Source: Proteobacteria bacterium CAG:495
GTDB taxonomy: Bacteria > Pseudomonadota > Alphaproteobacteria > RF32 > CAG-239
NCBI GenBank assembly: GCA_000432275.1
Contig: HF995285.1
Coordinates: 2,710-23,394 of the forward strand
DNA: 20,685 bases
Reading direction: 5' to 3'
Shown: piece after piece, positions 13,886 through 20,685 of the stretch
How the letters are laid out: each line of letters starts with the position of its first letter
Numbering within the stretch: position 1 is the first letter of the stretch
Notes under the pieces: generated by a model
Told to the model about the DNA's origin: nothing
Databases searched by the model: none
The model's input: only the letters and a program-made list of their open reading frames with translations
Translations under genes and position numbers: made by a program

Positions 13886-15013
13886 ATGATATCCTGTGCT
13901 GTGACAACGTCGTTCTTAGGCTGTCTGGTAACTATGTTTCTGTTTATCCGCTACGTCTGGTTTTTGGGACTGAGTCCTTTGGCCAACGCCGCAGCGCTTG
14001 TTGCCCTTCTGTTGATAGGCTGTTTCCCGCTGCTTGTCAGCTACCGGTTTGAAAACGCTCTGGGCAGCCTTTATCCCTGCTACAGATACGGACTATACTA
14101 TGTCTTTATCAGTGCCATTATCTTGTTGACGCTCACTTTGGTTACTGATGCCGTCTGGTTCGCCGGATACAAATTCAGCTGGTTCGACAGCCTGCCCTAC
14201 TCCCGTGAATTTTGCATAAAATATAACCTGTGGCTTGTCGGCGCGGCAGCTTTGTTCGGAGCATATGCCCTCTATGCCGGCACTAAAATTCCCGATTTCA
14301 AGGAAATCACGCTTTCTTCTCCGCAAATAAACCGCAAAAGAACCATCGTCGTTCTCAGCGATCTCCACATTCACCGGGTCATCAATCCTGAAAAAATAAA
14401 AGGCATCGTCGCTAAGACCAATGCTCAAAATCCGGATATAATTCTGCTGGCCGGAGACGTCATTGACGACAATGTCAAGTCCGTATCCTCAACGATTTCT
14501 CTGTTGAAAGGGCTAAAAGCCAAAGAAGGCATTTACTTCGTAACGGGAAACCACGAATTTTATGCCGGTTACAAACCGACTGTCGAAACGCTGAAAAAGC
14601 TTGGCTTTACCTTTTTGGAAAACGGCGGCGTATCTCTTGAAGACATTTATATTGCCGGCATTCCCGATACTTTCAGCGGTCATTTCTACGGCAAAAATGC
14701 CGATTTGGAAAAAACCTTTGCCGAAAGCGGTGACAACCGGTATCGGATACTGCTTTCGCACACGCCGACCGACTTTGGCAGACAAAACAACTTTAACCTG
14801 GAAATCTCCGGCCATACCCACGGCGGACAGATATTCCCGTTCCATATTCTCACTTTGCTGCACAACAAATATCTGGCCGGCCTGTACAAAATGGAAAACA
14901 ACGCCCATATTTACGTAACCCGCGGCGCCGGACAATGGGGACCGCAAATGCGGTTTCTCGCCCCGTCCGAAATCACCGTTATCAAACTCACCCCGTCGAA
15001 AGGAAACAACTGA
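13886..15013 (+). CDS. Membrane-anchored calcineurin-like metallophosphoesterase
   Basis: The protein has 375 residues. About four hydrophobic segments lie in the first 132 residues (roughly 8-25, 33-53, 69-92, 115-132). The catalytic domain (about 152-370) has all metal-binding motifs: SDLH (158-161), GDVIDD (190-195), GNHE (221-224), SH (291-292) and GHTHGG (309-314). It resembles YkuE/YaeI-type phosphoesterases, some of which act on phospholipid or lipid-A-type substrates; the substrate here is unknown. I start at the ATG at 13886 because AGGAG is 7 nt upstream and the longer frame begins inside the promoter. It heads the MerR-controlled operon and its stop overlaps the next start by one base (TGATG). 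Confidence 0.88.
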   Translation: MISCAVTTSFLGCLVTMFLFIRYVWFLGLSPLANAAALVALLLIGCFPLLVSYRFENALGSLYPCYRYGLYYVFISAIILLTLTLVTDAVWFAGYKFSWFDSLPYSREFCIKYNLWLVGAAALFGAYALYAGTKIPDFKEITLSSPQINRKRTIVVLSDLHIHRVINPEKIKGIVAKTNAQNPDIILLAGDVIDDNVKSVSSTISLLKGLKAKEGIYFVTGNHEFYAGYKPTVETLKKLGFTFLENGGVSLEDIYIAGIPDTFSGHFYGKNADLEKTFAESGDNRYRILLSHTPTDFGRQNNFNLEISGHTHGGQIFPFHILTLLHNKYLAGLYKMENNAHIYVTRGAGQWGPQMRFLAPSEITVIKLTPSKGNN

Positions 15014-15489
15014 TGAAAACACCTTTGCTGCTTGCCTGCGCAAGTGCTGCCGTCTTAACTTTCTCAACTTTATGTAAGGCTCAGGAAATGAAAAAAGCAC
15101 CTATAGATACCATCTTTGAACAAGGAGAAATCAATCCCTACGGAAAATTCTTCACCGGTCAGACCTACCTCACCATGCTCAACACTAACGATGAGCTCTT
15201 CAACGCCCCGATAGGCAACGTTACGTTTGAACCCGGAGCCCGAACCAACTGGCATAAGCACAGCGGCGGACAGATTCTGCTGGTTCTTGCCGGAGAAGGA
15301 CGATATCAGGAACGCGGCCAAAACATTCGCACTCTGAAAAAAGGCGATGTCGTCCGTATAGCCCCTGATATTGAGCATTGGCACGGCGCGGCTCCCGACA
15401 GCTGGTTCACCCACATATCCCTGGAAACCAACCTGCCTGACAACAAGGCAACCTGGCTTGAACCGGTGACCGACGAGGAATACAAATAA
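15013..15489 (+). CDS. Exported small cupin-domain protein
   Basis: The protein has 158 residues. A signal peptide (1-23, cleavage probably after CKA) precedes a single cupin barrel. Cupin motif 1 is GARTNWHKHSGGQ, with His81 and His83 as likely metal ligands; the usual Glu is replaced by Gln87. Motif 2 is GDVVRIAPDIEHWHG with His122 and His124. Such cupins are often encoded beside carboxymuconolactone-decarboxylase-like proteins, as here, and are usually metal-dependent, though the substrate is unknown. The ATG overlaps the previous stop by one base and the stop overlaps the next start by one base (TAATG), so translation is probably coupled through the operon. Confidence 0.87.
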   Translation: MKTPLLLACASAAVLTFSTLCKAQEMKKAPIDTIFEQGEINPYGKFFTGQTYLTMLNTNDELFNAPIGNVTFEPGARTNWHKHSGGQILLVLAGEGRYQERGQNIRTLKKGDVVRIAPDIEHWHGAAPDSWFTHISLETNLPDNKATWLEPVTDEEYK

Positions 15490-16277
15490 TGAATAAAATG
15501 CTGTTGCCGGCGCTTGCCGTAATAGCCCTCATATGCGGCTCAACCTGGCTTTTTATAAACAAGGACAAACCCATGAATGATTTAACCCAAACCGACCCCG
15601 AACTTGCGGAATTATGGAACAACTTTATCAGCAAAGAAGTTCAACCGCACAGCAACCTCAATGCCAAAACACGATATTTGCTCCTCTTGGCGGCTCATGT
15701 CGCAACACAGTCACCCGAAGAATTCCGGCTGATATTAAACCGGGCATTGGATGACGGCGTTTCTCCGATTGAAATAAAAGAAGCCGTCTACCAGACCATT
15801 CCCTATGCCGGAATGGCCAAAGCCTATGACTTTCTGCTCCTGACCAACCGTATTCTTTCCGAACGCGGCGTTAAACTGCCGTTGGCCGCCCAATCGACGA
15901 CCACCACAAACACTCGTCTTGAACAAGGAATCCGTACACAACAGGAAATTTTCGGAACCGAACATATTGATACTATGCGCGCAAATGCCCCGGAAGAATT
16001 AAAACACATTCAGGATTACCTGTCAGCCAACTGTTTCGGTGACTACTACACACGCACCGGACTTGATATAAAAACCCGCGAGCTGCTGACCTTTGCAACT
16101 TTGGCTTCCCTTGGTGGAACCGAAGCGCAAATGCGGGCACATGTCCAAGGCAATCTGAACGTCGGCAACAATCGGCAGCTGCTTCTTGATGCCGTCACCC
16201 AACTGCTTCCGTTCATCGGCTATCCGCGTTCGCTCAACGCCATTGCCGCAATTAATGACATAACCTCCAAACAATAA
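15489..16277 (+). CDS. Membrane-anchored protein with two carboxymuconolactone-decarboxylase-like domains
   Basis: The protein has 262 residues. An N-terminal hydrophobic segment (4-23) should anchor it to the membrane or export it. Two CMD domains follow, at about 36-122 and 170-256. The second has the clearer family signature, RELLTFATLASLGG through RAHVQGNLNVG (197-226). The AhpD CxxC redox pair is absent: the only cysteines are Cys16, in the anchor, and Cys182. It is therefore nearer to decarboxylase- or lactonase-like members than to a peroxidase partner. An internal ATG at codon 29 could give a soluble form, but no good ribosome site supports it. Its position between cupin and flavodoxin genes suggests a shared pathway for oxidised or electrophilic small molecules. 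Confidence 0.87.
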   Translation: MNKMLLPALAVIALICGSTWLFINKDKPMNDLTQTDPELAELWNNFISKEVQPHSNLNAKTRYLLLLAAHVATQSPEEFRLILNRALDDGVSPIEIKEAVYQTIPYAGMAKAYDFLLLTNRILSERGVKLPLAAQSTTTTNTRLEQGIRTQQEIFGTEHIDTMRANAPEELKHIQDYLSANCFGDYYTRTGLDIKTRELLTFATLASLGGTEAQMRAHVQGNLNVGNNRQLLLDAVTQLLPFIGYPRSLNAIAAINDITSKQ

Positions 16278-16287
16278 GGATAATCAA

Positions 16288-16848
16288 ATGAAAACAAAAT
16301 TAGCATTCTTGACTTTTTTATCTTTCCTGATGGGAACTGCCGTAACACAGGCGCAAACCATCACTCCTGATAATAAGGTCTTGGTCGCCTACTATTCCCG
16401 CAGCGGAAACACGGCCGCCATAGCCGGATACATTCATCAAGCTGCCGGCGGCGACATATTTGAAATCACTCCGGTAACCCCTTACCCGGACGATTACAGA
16501 CAAACAACCGAACAGGCAAAAAAAGAAATCACCGCAGGTATCCGTCCTGCCTTGAAAAATAAAATTTCCAACCTCAAGGATTATGACGTTATTTTCATAG
16601 GTTCGCCCTGTTGGTGGGGAACCATAGCCTCGCCGGTTGCGACTTTCCTTGCCGAAAACGATTTTTCCGGCAAAAAAATCATTCCGTTTATGACCCATGG
16701 CGGCAGCGGTTTCGGACACAGTCTTGCCGACATCAGAACGTTGGCTCCCCAAGCTGAAATAATCGAAGGCGAAGCTTTTTACGGAAGCCGCGCTTCAAAT
16801 TCCCAAAACGATGTAAACAAATGGATTAAAGGACTCCAAAATGACTAA
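16288..16848 (+). CDS. Exported flavodoxin
   Basis: The protein has 186 residues. A signal peptide (1-22, ending TQA) is followed by a flavodoxin-like domain. The FMN phosphate loop is YYSRSGNTAAIA (35-46). GSPCWWGTIASPVATFL (105-121) and THGGSGFGHS (136-145) are typical of the flavodoxin_4-type family. Export of a flavodoxin is unusual for the classic electron carriers but is known in this family. It would need FMN and an electron source outside the cytoplasm. A ribosome site (AAGGATA) precedes the ATG. The gap to the upstream gene is 10 nt and its stop overlaps the next start by 8 nt. Confidence 0.87.
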   Translation: MKTKLAFLTFLSFLMGTAVTQAQTITPDNKVLVAYYSRSGNTAAIAGYIHQAAGGDIFEITPVTPYPDDYRQTTEQAKKEITAGIRPALKNKISNLKDYDVIFIGSPCWWGTIASPVATFLAENDFSGKKIIPFMTHGGSGFGHSLADIRTLAPQAEIIEGEAFYGSRASNSQNDVNKWIKGLQND

Positions 16849-17380
16849 AAAAGTACTTATTCTCTCTTCCAGCTACCGCAAAGGCGGCAATTCCGACACG
16901 CTCTGCGACCAGTTTGCCAAAGGAGCCGCCGAAGCGGGAAACGAAGTTGAAAAAATATTCGTTAATGATAAAAACATAGCCTATTGCAAAGGCTGCGGCG
17001 TTTGCAACACCACCCACAAATGCGTCATCAAAGACGACATGGCCGAAATTCTCGACAAGATGGTAAGTGCCGACGTCATTGTCATGGCAACGCCTGTTTA
17101 TTTTTACAGTATGAACGGACAAATGAAAACCCTGATTGACCGCACGGTACCCCGTTACGAAGAAATCAGCGGCAAAGACTTTTATTTCATTGTTGCCGCC
17201 GCCGACACCAGCCACGCCAATATGGAAAAAACGCTGGACGGTTTTCGCGGTTTCACGGAGGACTGTCTCCCCGATGCCAGGGAAAAAGGCGTCATCTACG
17301 GTACCGGTGCCTGGCAGATTGGCGACATCAAACGCTCTCCGGCCATGCAACAAGCTTATGAAATGGGCAAAAACGTTTGA
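16841..17380 (+). CDS. Cytoplasmic NAD(P)H-dependent FMN reductase / iron-sulfur flavoprotein-like
   Basis: The protein has 179 residues and no signal peptide. The N-terminal flavin-binding loop is SSSYRKGGNSDTL (9-21). A compact cysteine motif, CKGCGVCNTTHKC (Cys49, 52, 55, 61; CX2CX2CX5C), fits the CX2CX2CX4-7C pattern of Isf-type iron-sulfur flavoproteins. The motif TPVYFYSMNGQMKTLIDR (84-101) is the family's flavin-contact segment. It probably reduces flavin or quinone-type substrates with NAD(P)H. Whether the cysteines hold a 4Fe-4S cluster cannot be told from sequence, because non-cluster relatives also keep similar cysteines. The gene starts within the end of the flavodoxin gene and is followed by a terminator, so it closes the operon. 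Confidence 0.87.
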   Translation: MTKKVLILSSSYRKGGNSDTLCDQFAKGAAEAGNEVEKIFVNDKNIAYCKGCGVCNTTHKCVIKDDMAEILDKMVSADVIVMATPVYFYSMNGQMKTLIDRTVPRYEEISGKDFYFIVAAADTSHANMEKTLDGFRGFTEDCLPDAREKGVIYGTGAWQIGDIKRSPAMQQAYEMGKNV

Positions 17381-17383
17381 ACA

Positions 17384-17410
17384 AAGAAGCCTGCAAAAAG
17401 CAGGCTTCTT
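17384..17410. terminator. Intrinsic terminator closing the MerR-controlled operon
   Basis: An 11-bp perfect stem (AAGAAGCCTGC at 17384-17394, complement at 17400-17410) has an AAAAA loop, followed by ATTTT. It lies 3 nt after the reductase stop, between convergent genes. It may also serve the PIG-L operon, though the opposite strand has a weaker T-tract. Confidence 0.8.
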
Positions 17411-17464
17411 ATTTTCTCTCATTGCAATATTCGCCAAAAGCTGCGCTTGCGGCAAATTCTGACC

Positions 17465-18154
17465 TTATTCAATGACAAAATCTTCTTCATATTCAACAAA
17501 ATGGCGAATGCCCCGATAATGGTTCAAGCCCATAATCCTGGAGGTATAGTCAATCTTTTCCAATTGTGAAACATACATATTTATTGCCTGACACTTGGCC
17601 TCGACCACTTCGGAAATGTCCAGATAATGCGTCGGTTCCGGCAACGGCGCCCAAACTTCATAATAAACGGCTTTGGCTCTGATGTTCTTTTTCTCTTTTC
17701 TCAGCCGCCTGAAAAACGCCTGCGGAACCACATGGTCCTTATGGGCATCATGCCCGTGCGGCATCACCACATAATCATAATCGCTGAAATCGATTTTTTC
17801 AAACGACTTGTAAGCGTCAATCAACATACCGTCCTGTGCCCGCATAAATTCATAATGCCGTACATTAAAAAATTTCATCACCGCGGCAAATTCCGCTTCG
17901 CGGATTTTAACTGTTTCTTCCGGAGTGTTTCCGTTGCCGTTCAACCGCCCGTCCGTCAGCAAAATCACGTCGCATTGGGAACCATACTTGGCAAGCAGGC
18001 CGCCGCACCCGATAGATTCGTCATCGGCATGCGGTGCCAGAATGCATATCTTGTCGCTCGTCATAATTGACCACGGTTTCGATTTTTTCAACTGCGGCAA
18101 ATCATAACCGTGAATCAGACTTTTAAACCAGCGGTTGATTTTCTTCATTCCCAT
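17465..18154 (-). CDS. PIG-L family zinc deacetylase
   Basis: The protein has 229 residues. The zinc motif PHADDE (41-46) and the second signature GHDAHKDH (134-141, with His138 and His141) identify the LmbE/PIG-L fold, which removes N-acetyl groups from GlcNAc-type sugars. Residues 1-32 are a basic N-terminal extension without a signal. The start at 18154 has AGGTGG 6 nt upstream, inside the end of the previous gene. Only one base separates it from the stop of the glycosyltransferase gene. The pair probably modifies a surface polysaccharide or LPS sugar; the exact substrate is unknown. Confidence 0.88.
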   Translation of the reverse strand: MGMKKINRWFKSLIHGYDLPQLKKSKPWSIMTSDKICILAPHADDESIGCGGLLAKYGSQCDVILLTDGRLNGNGNTPEETVKIREAEFAAVMKFFNVRHYEFMRAQDGMLIDAYKSFEKIDFSDYDYVVMPHGHDAHKDHVVPQAFFRRLRKEKKNIRAKAVYYEVWAPLPEPTHYLDISEVVEAKCQAINMYVSQLEKIDYTSRIMGLNHYRGIRHFVEYEEDFVIE

Positions 18155-18155
18155 T

Positions 18156-18965
18156 TTAGGCCACCTGCTTTTTTATCAGCATAAACTGCGACTGCTTTGA
18201 CGTTCTGAAAGAAAAAACAATTTTCTCTCCGTCTTTCAACGGCATCGGCTCGTCGGCGCCGTGTTTAACCTTAAATTTATACTTGCGAAAAGAAAACAGG
18301 TTGTTTCCCAAGCGGAATGAAAACTTTTCACGAACGCGCCAAGCCGGACGCCAGCATCCGGAGTAATGATGAATGGCATATGCGTCTTTATTGCTGGTGC
18401 AAAAATACGTGTAGGGATAGATGAAAGCATTTTCGCAAATCTGAACCCGTCCTTTTTTGACATAGGTATTTTTTATGCCGTATTTCTCCAGCAGCACCTT
18501 GCGAAAATATTTCGGGTTCGGCGTCATGTTATAACTGCCGTCCGAATTGACAAATTCGGTATAATCATAAACTTCCAGCATATTTTTGATGATTTCGCTG
18601 TGCGGCACCGCGCCGATTAATGCCGGAGAAATCTCCTTGGCCGTTCCGCACCGTTGGGAACCGATAAAAAAGTCGTGTTCCATAAACTCGTCCAGCCGGC
18701 GGACGACTTCTTCATCCGTGTCAAAGTAAAGACCGCCTTCTTCCAACAAAGCATACAAGCGCACATAATCGGAAACAAAAGCCCACTTTTTAGCCTCAAC
18801 CGCCTGCCGCAGATATTTGTTGTCAAATCGGTCCAAACAATCGTTTCCCCAAAATCTGAGTTCATAATCGGGAAGAATTTTTTTCCATGATTCAATGCAT
18901 TTCTGCTCCAGCTCTCCGGGTTCTTTTTCGCCAAACCAGCAATAGTGAATTTTCTTGGGTATCAT
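18156..18965 (-). CDS. GT32-like capsular/LPS glycosyltransferase
   Basis: The protein has 269 residues. It opens with IPKKIHYCWFG (2-12), characteristic of glycosyltransferases with the DXD sugar-binding region (Gly_transf_sug, Och1/GT32-like). WAFVSDYVRLYALLEEGGLYFDTD (61-84) contains the DXD motif (Asp82-Thr-Asp84) that coordinates the nucleotide sugar's metal. HHYSGCWRP (about 198-206) is the usual late motif. The C-terminal 60 residues are basic and not recognised. AGGA lies 9 nt before the ATG. It would transfer a sugar onto a surface glycan and is the first gene of the pair with the PIG-L deacetylase. Confidence 0.87.
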   Translation of the reverse strand: MIPKKIHYCWFGEKEPGELEQKCIESWKKILPDYELRFWGNDCLDRFDNKYLRQAVEAKKWAFVSDYVRLYALLEEGGLYFDTDEEVVRRLDEFMEHDFFIGSQRCGTAKEISPALIGAVPHSEIIKNMLEVYDYTEFVNSDGSYNMTPNPKYFRKVLLEKYGIKNTYVKKGRVQICENAFIYPYTYFCTSNKDAYAIHHYSGCWRPAWRVREKFSFRLGNNLFSFRKYKFKVKHGADEPMPLKDGEKIVFSFRTSKQSQFMLIKKQVA

Positions 18966-19116
18966 TTCTAATCCTGATGTTACTAAAAGTTGATATAATA
19001 TTTAAGATTAATACACCCTCGCAGAAAAGCCAGCAAAAAATTGCCTATACACATAATAAAAACTTGATTTTTACAAAACCGCTTCCATATCAAAGGAAAT
19101 TGATAAGGAAAAACAA

Positions 19117-20685
19117 ATGAAAAAAATACTTTTTCTCCTCTTGGCTCTGATGCTTTCCGCTGTCTCTGCCGCGGCCCAGCCGACCGCCAACGGTACCGAC
19201 CTCAAGCTCCCAGACATCAGTTACGCAGCTCTTAACAAAGAATTGGACAAAACCGTTGCCGCCTTGAACGACGGAAAAACATCCGTTGAACAAAGCGGTG
19301 CCATTCTTGACCGGTTGGAGGAGATTCAGGGACAAATCAACCAAACTCTCCCCGCTTTTCTAACGGCTCAGGACAATCTTCAGAAAAAAATAGCCGCTCT
19401 CGGAGACATTCCCGCCGATGGCAAAGAGCCCGCAGCCATCGCCGCCCAACGCCGCAGCTTTGCCTCTCTGGCCGATACTTACAAAACCCAAATCGCTCAG
19501 GCAAACCTCGCCAAAACTAAAATTGACGATATCAACGGCCTCATCCTTAAACTGCGCAATCGCAGCCTTTTTAACAACATTTTTGCCAAGCAAAGCTCCA
19601 TTTTTCATCCCCAGGAGTTTTGGGAGTCGCTGGTCAGCTTTGCAAAATTCTCTTACAACCTGCTCCGTTCTCCGCTTGACTGGTACCGCCAGCTCCCTGA
19701 CAACACTCGCAAAGCCGCCGACGACAACATCACTTTTGCGGTCTTTTACCTCGTTGTCGCGTTCATCGCAGCCGTTTATGCCCGCCGTTATATAAAAACC
19801 TGGTTTGGCTATCGCGCCTCCATCCCTCACCCCGATTACAGCCAGAAAGTCCGCGCCGCCTTATGGATGCTTTTGGCCCGCGGATTAATTCCCGCCGCCA
19901 TTATCGGAACCTTTATGTTTTGGCTCCACAACAACGAAATCATCAACAAAACCTCTTTCGGCTCGCTTCTCAACACCGCCGCCTTATACCTGCTTTACTT
20001 CTTCCTTTCGCAGGCTTTGGTTAAAATCGCTTTCACCCCGTTCAACAGCAAATGGCGCATCATTGAGGTCAACGACGCCCGGGCTCAGTCGATTAGTTCG
20101 GCGCTGATATTCTCTGCTGCCGCGGTTTGCATCGTCAGTTTTTTCCAAAGCCTTTCGGGGCAAATGAACAACACCGAAACCATATACGCGTTAAAAATTT
20201 TTGCAAATGCGGTCAAAGCTTTTTGCGTCATTCTGGTAGCCAACAAATTCCTCTATGACAACGACCTCCAAAACAAAAATGCCGATGCCGCACTTGAAGA
20301 AATCCCCGCCTCTGCTCAAAATAACGCCGACGAAGATCCCGGCGAGCTTTCCGTCGGCGCCAAAATCAGCCTGGCCATTACCTTCTTCATGAGCATTGCC
20401 TTTGCCGCATCCTTGTTCGGCTACATCCGGTTGTCCGAATTTGCCATCAACCGTTTCATCGTCTCTGCGCTCATCATCGCCCTGTTTTACATACTCTACA
20501 AATTGTTCCGGGTGTTTTTCCGCAAATTGCTGAGTTTCCGCTTCTGGGTCAAAACCTTCAGAATAAATCCGCGCACCCTGGTCAAAGCCAACTTCTGGTT
20601 CGCGCTTATCCTAAAACCGGTTCTGTCTCTGATAGCCCTGTTCTTCTTGCTGGCTGCCTGGGGCGTTTCGGTCGATATCCTGCTG
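19117..20685 (+). CDS. DUF3772-containing MscS-type mechanosensitive channel, N-terminal part
   Basis: The frame is open for 523 codons from the ATG at 19117 to the window edge without a stop. A signal peptide (1-20, SAAAQ) precedes a helical periplasmic domain (about 25-200) with the alternating Leu/Gln-rich heptads of DUF3772, for example ILDRLEEIQGQINQTL. At least eight hydrophobic membrane segments follow (about 204-226, 245-270, 283-307, 325-348, 356-379, 416-438, 448-470, 491-516). The MscS pore and beta domain expected after these are beyond the window, so the channel call rests on the overall architecture. AAGGA is 7 nt upstream of the ATG. It probably releases solutes on hypo-osmotic shock. 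Confidence 0.78.
   Translation, partial: MKKILFLLLALMLSAVSAAAQPTANGTDLKLPDISYAALNKELDKTVAALNDGKTSVEQSGAILDRLEEIQGQINQTLPAFLTAQDNLQKKIAALGDIPADGKEPAAIAAQRRSFASLADTYKTQIAQANLAKTKIDDINGLILKLRNRSLFNNIFAKQSSIFHPQEFWESLVSFAKFSYNLLRSPLDWYRQLPDNTRKAADDNITFAVFYLVVAFIAAVYARRYIKTWFGYRASIPHPDYSQKVRAALWMLLARGLIPAAIIGTFMFWLHNNEIINKTSFGSLLNTAALYLLYFFLSQALVKIAFTPFNSKWRIIEVNDARAQSISSALIFSAAAVCIVSFFQSLSGQMNNTETIYALKIFANAVKAFCVILVANKFLYDNDLQNKNADAALEEIPASAQNNADEDPGELSVGAKISLAITFFMSIAFAASLFGYIRLSEFAINRFIVSALIIALFYILYKLFRVFFRKLLSFRFWVKTFRINPRTLVKANFWFALILKPVLSLIALFFLLAAWGVSVDILL

Overview
The window looks like a chromosomal stretch from a Gram-negative bacterium, most likely a proteobacterium and possibly a gut alphaproteobacterium. 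The envelope genes support this: a penicillin-binding protein 1C paired with a thioester alpha-2-macroglobulin, a DUF3772-type MscS channel, and an AIDA-type repeat surface protein. The lineage is inferred from gene content only. No rRNA, tRNA, CRISPR array, insertion sequence or phage gene is visible. Genes are densely packed in short operons and no gene-free stretch exceeds about 230 bases.

Layout. At 1-815 (minus) lies the N-terminal part of a secreted protein with AIDA/autotransporter-type repeats, cut by the window edge. A divergent CNNM/CorC membrane protein (1001-2329) has a near-consensus promoter with a 19-bp palindrome built into it. A small orphan glycine-zipper protein follows (2438-2827). 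Convergent to it is a large minus-strand operon, alpha-2-macroglobulin (10695-5170) and PBP1C (5177-2844), with an 8-nt gene overlap. Together they form the known periplasmic trap-and-repair pair. Divergent from that operon is a membrane-anchored protein with LEA-like 11-residue repeats (10874-11476). It is followed by a bidirectional terminator and a minus-strand pair, a YgiB-like lipoprotein and a YgiC-type ATP-grasp enzyme (13080-11569).

The most coherent system runs from 13226 to 17380. A MerR-family regulator of the AdhR/NmlR type, with a single Cys54, is divergent from a tight five-gene operon. The operon encodes a membrane metallophosphoesterase, an exported cupin, a membrane-anchored double carboxymuconolactone-decarboxylase-like protein, an exported flavodoxin, and a cytoplasmic flavoprotein reductase with a CX2CX2CX5C motif. 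The operon promoter has the 19-bp spacer typical of MerR targets and a perfect palindrome. A second, near-identical operator lies on the regulator's side. I infer an electrophile- or redox-stress-inducible module acting largely outside the cytoplasm.

The right end holds a minus-strand pair for surface glycan synthesis (a GT32-like glycosyltransferase and a PIG-L deacetylase, 18965-17465). A divergent DUF3772/MscS-type channel (19117 onward) runs off the window before its MscS core.
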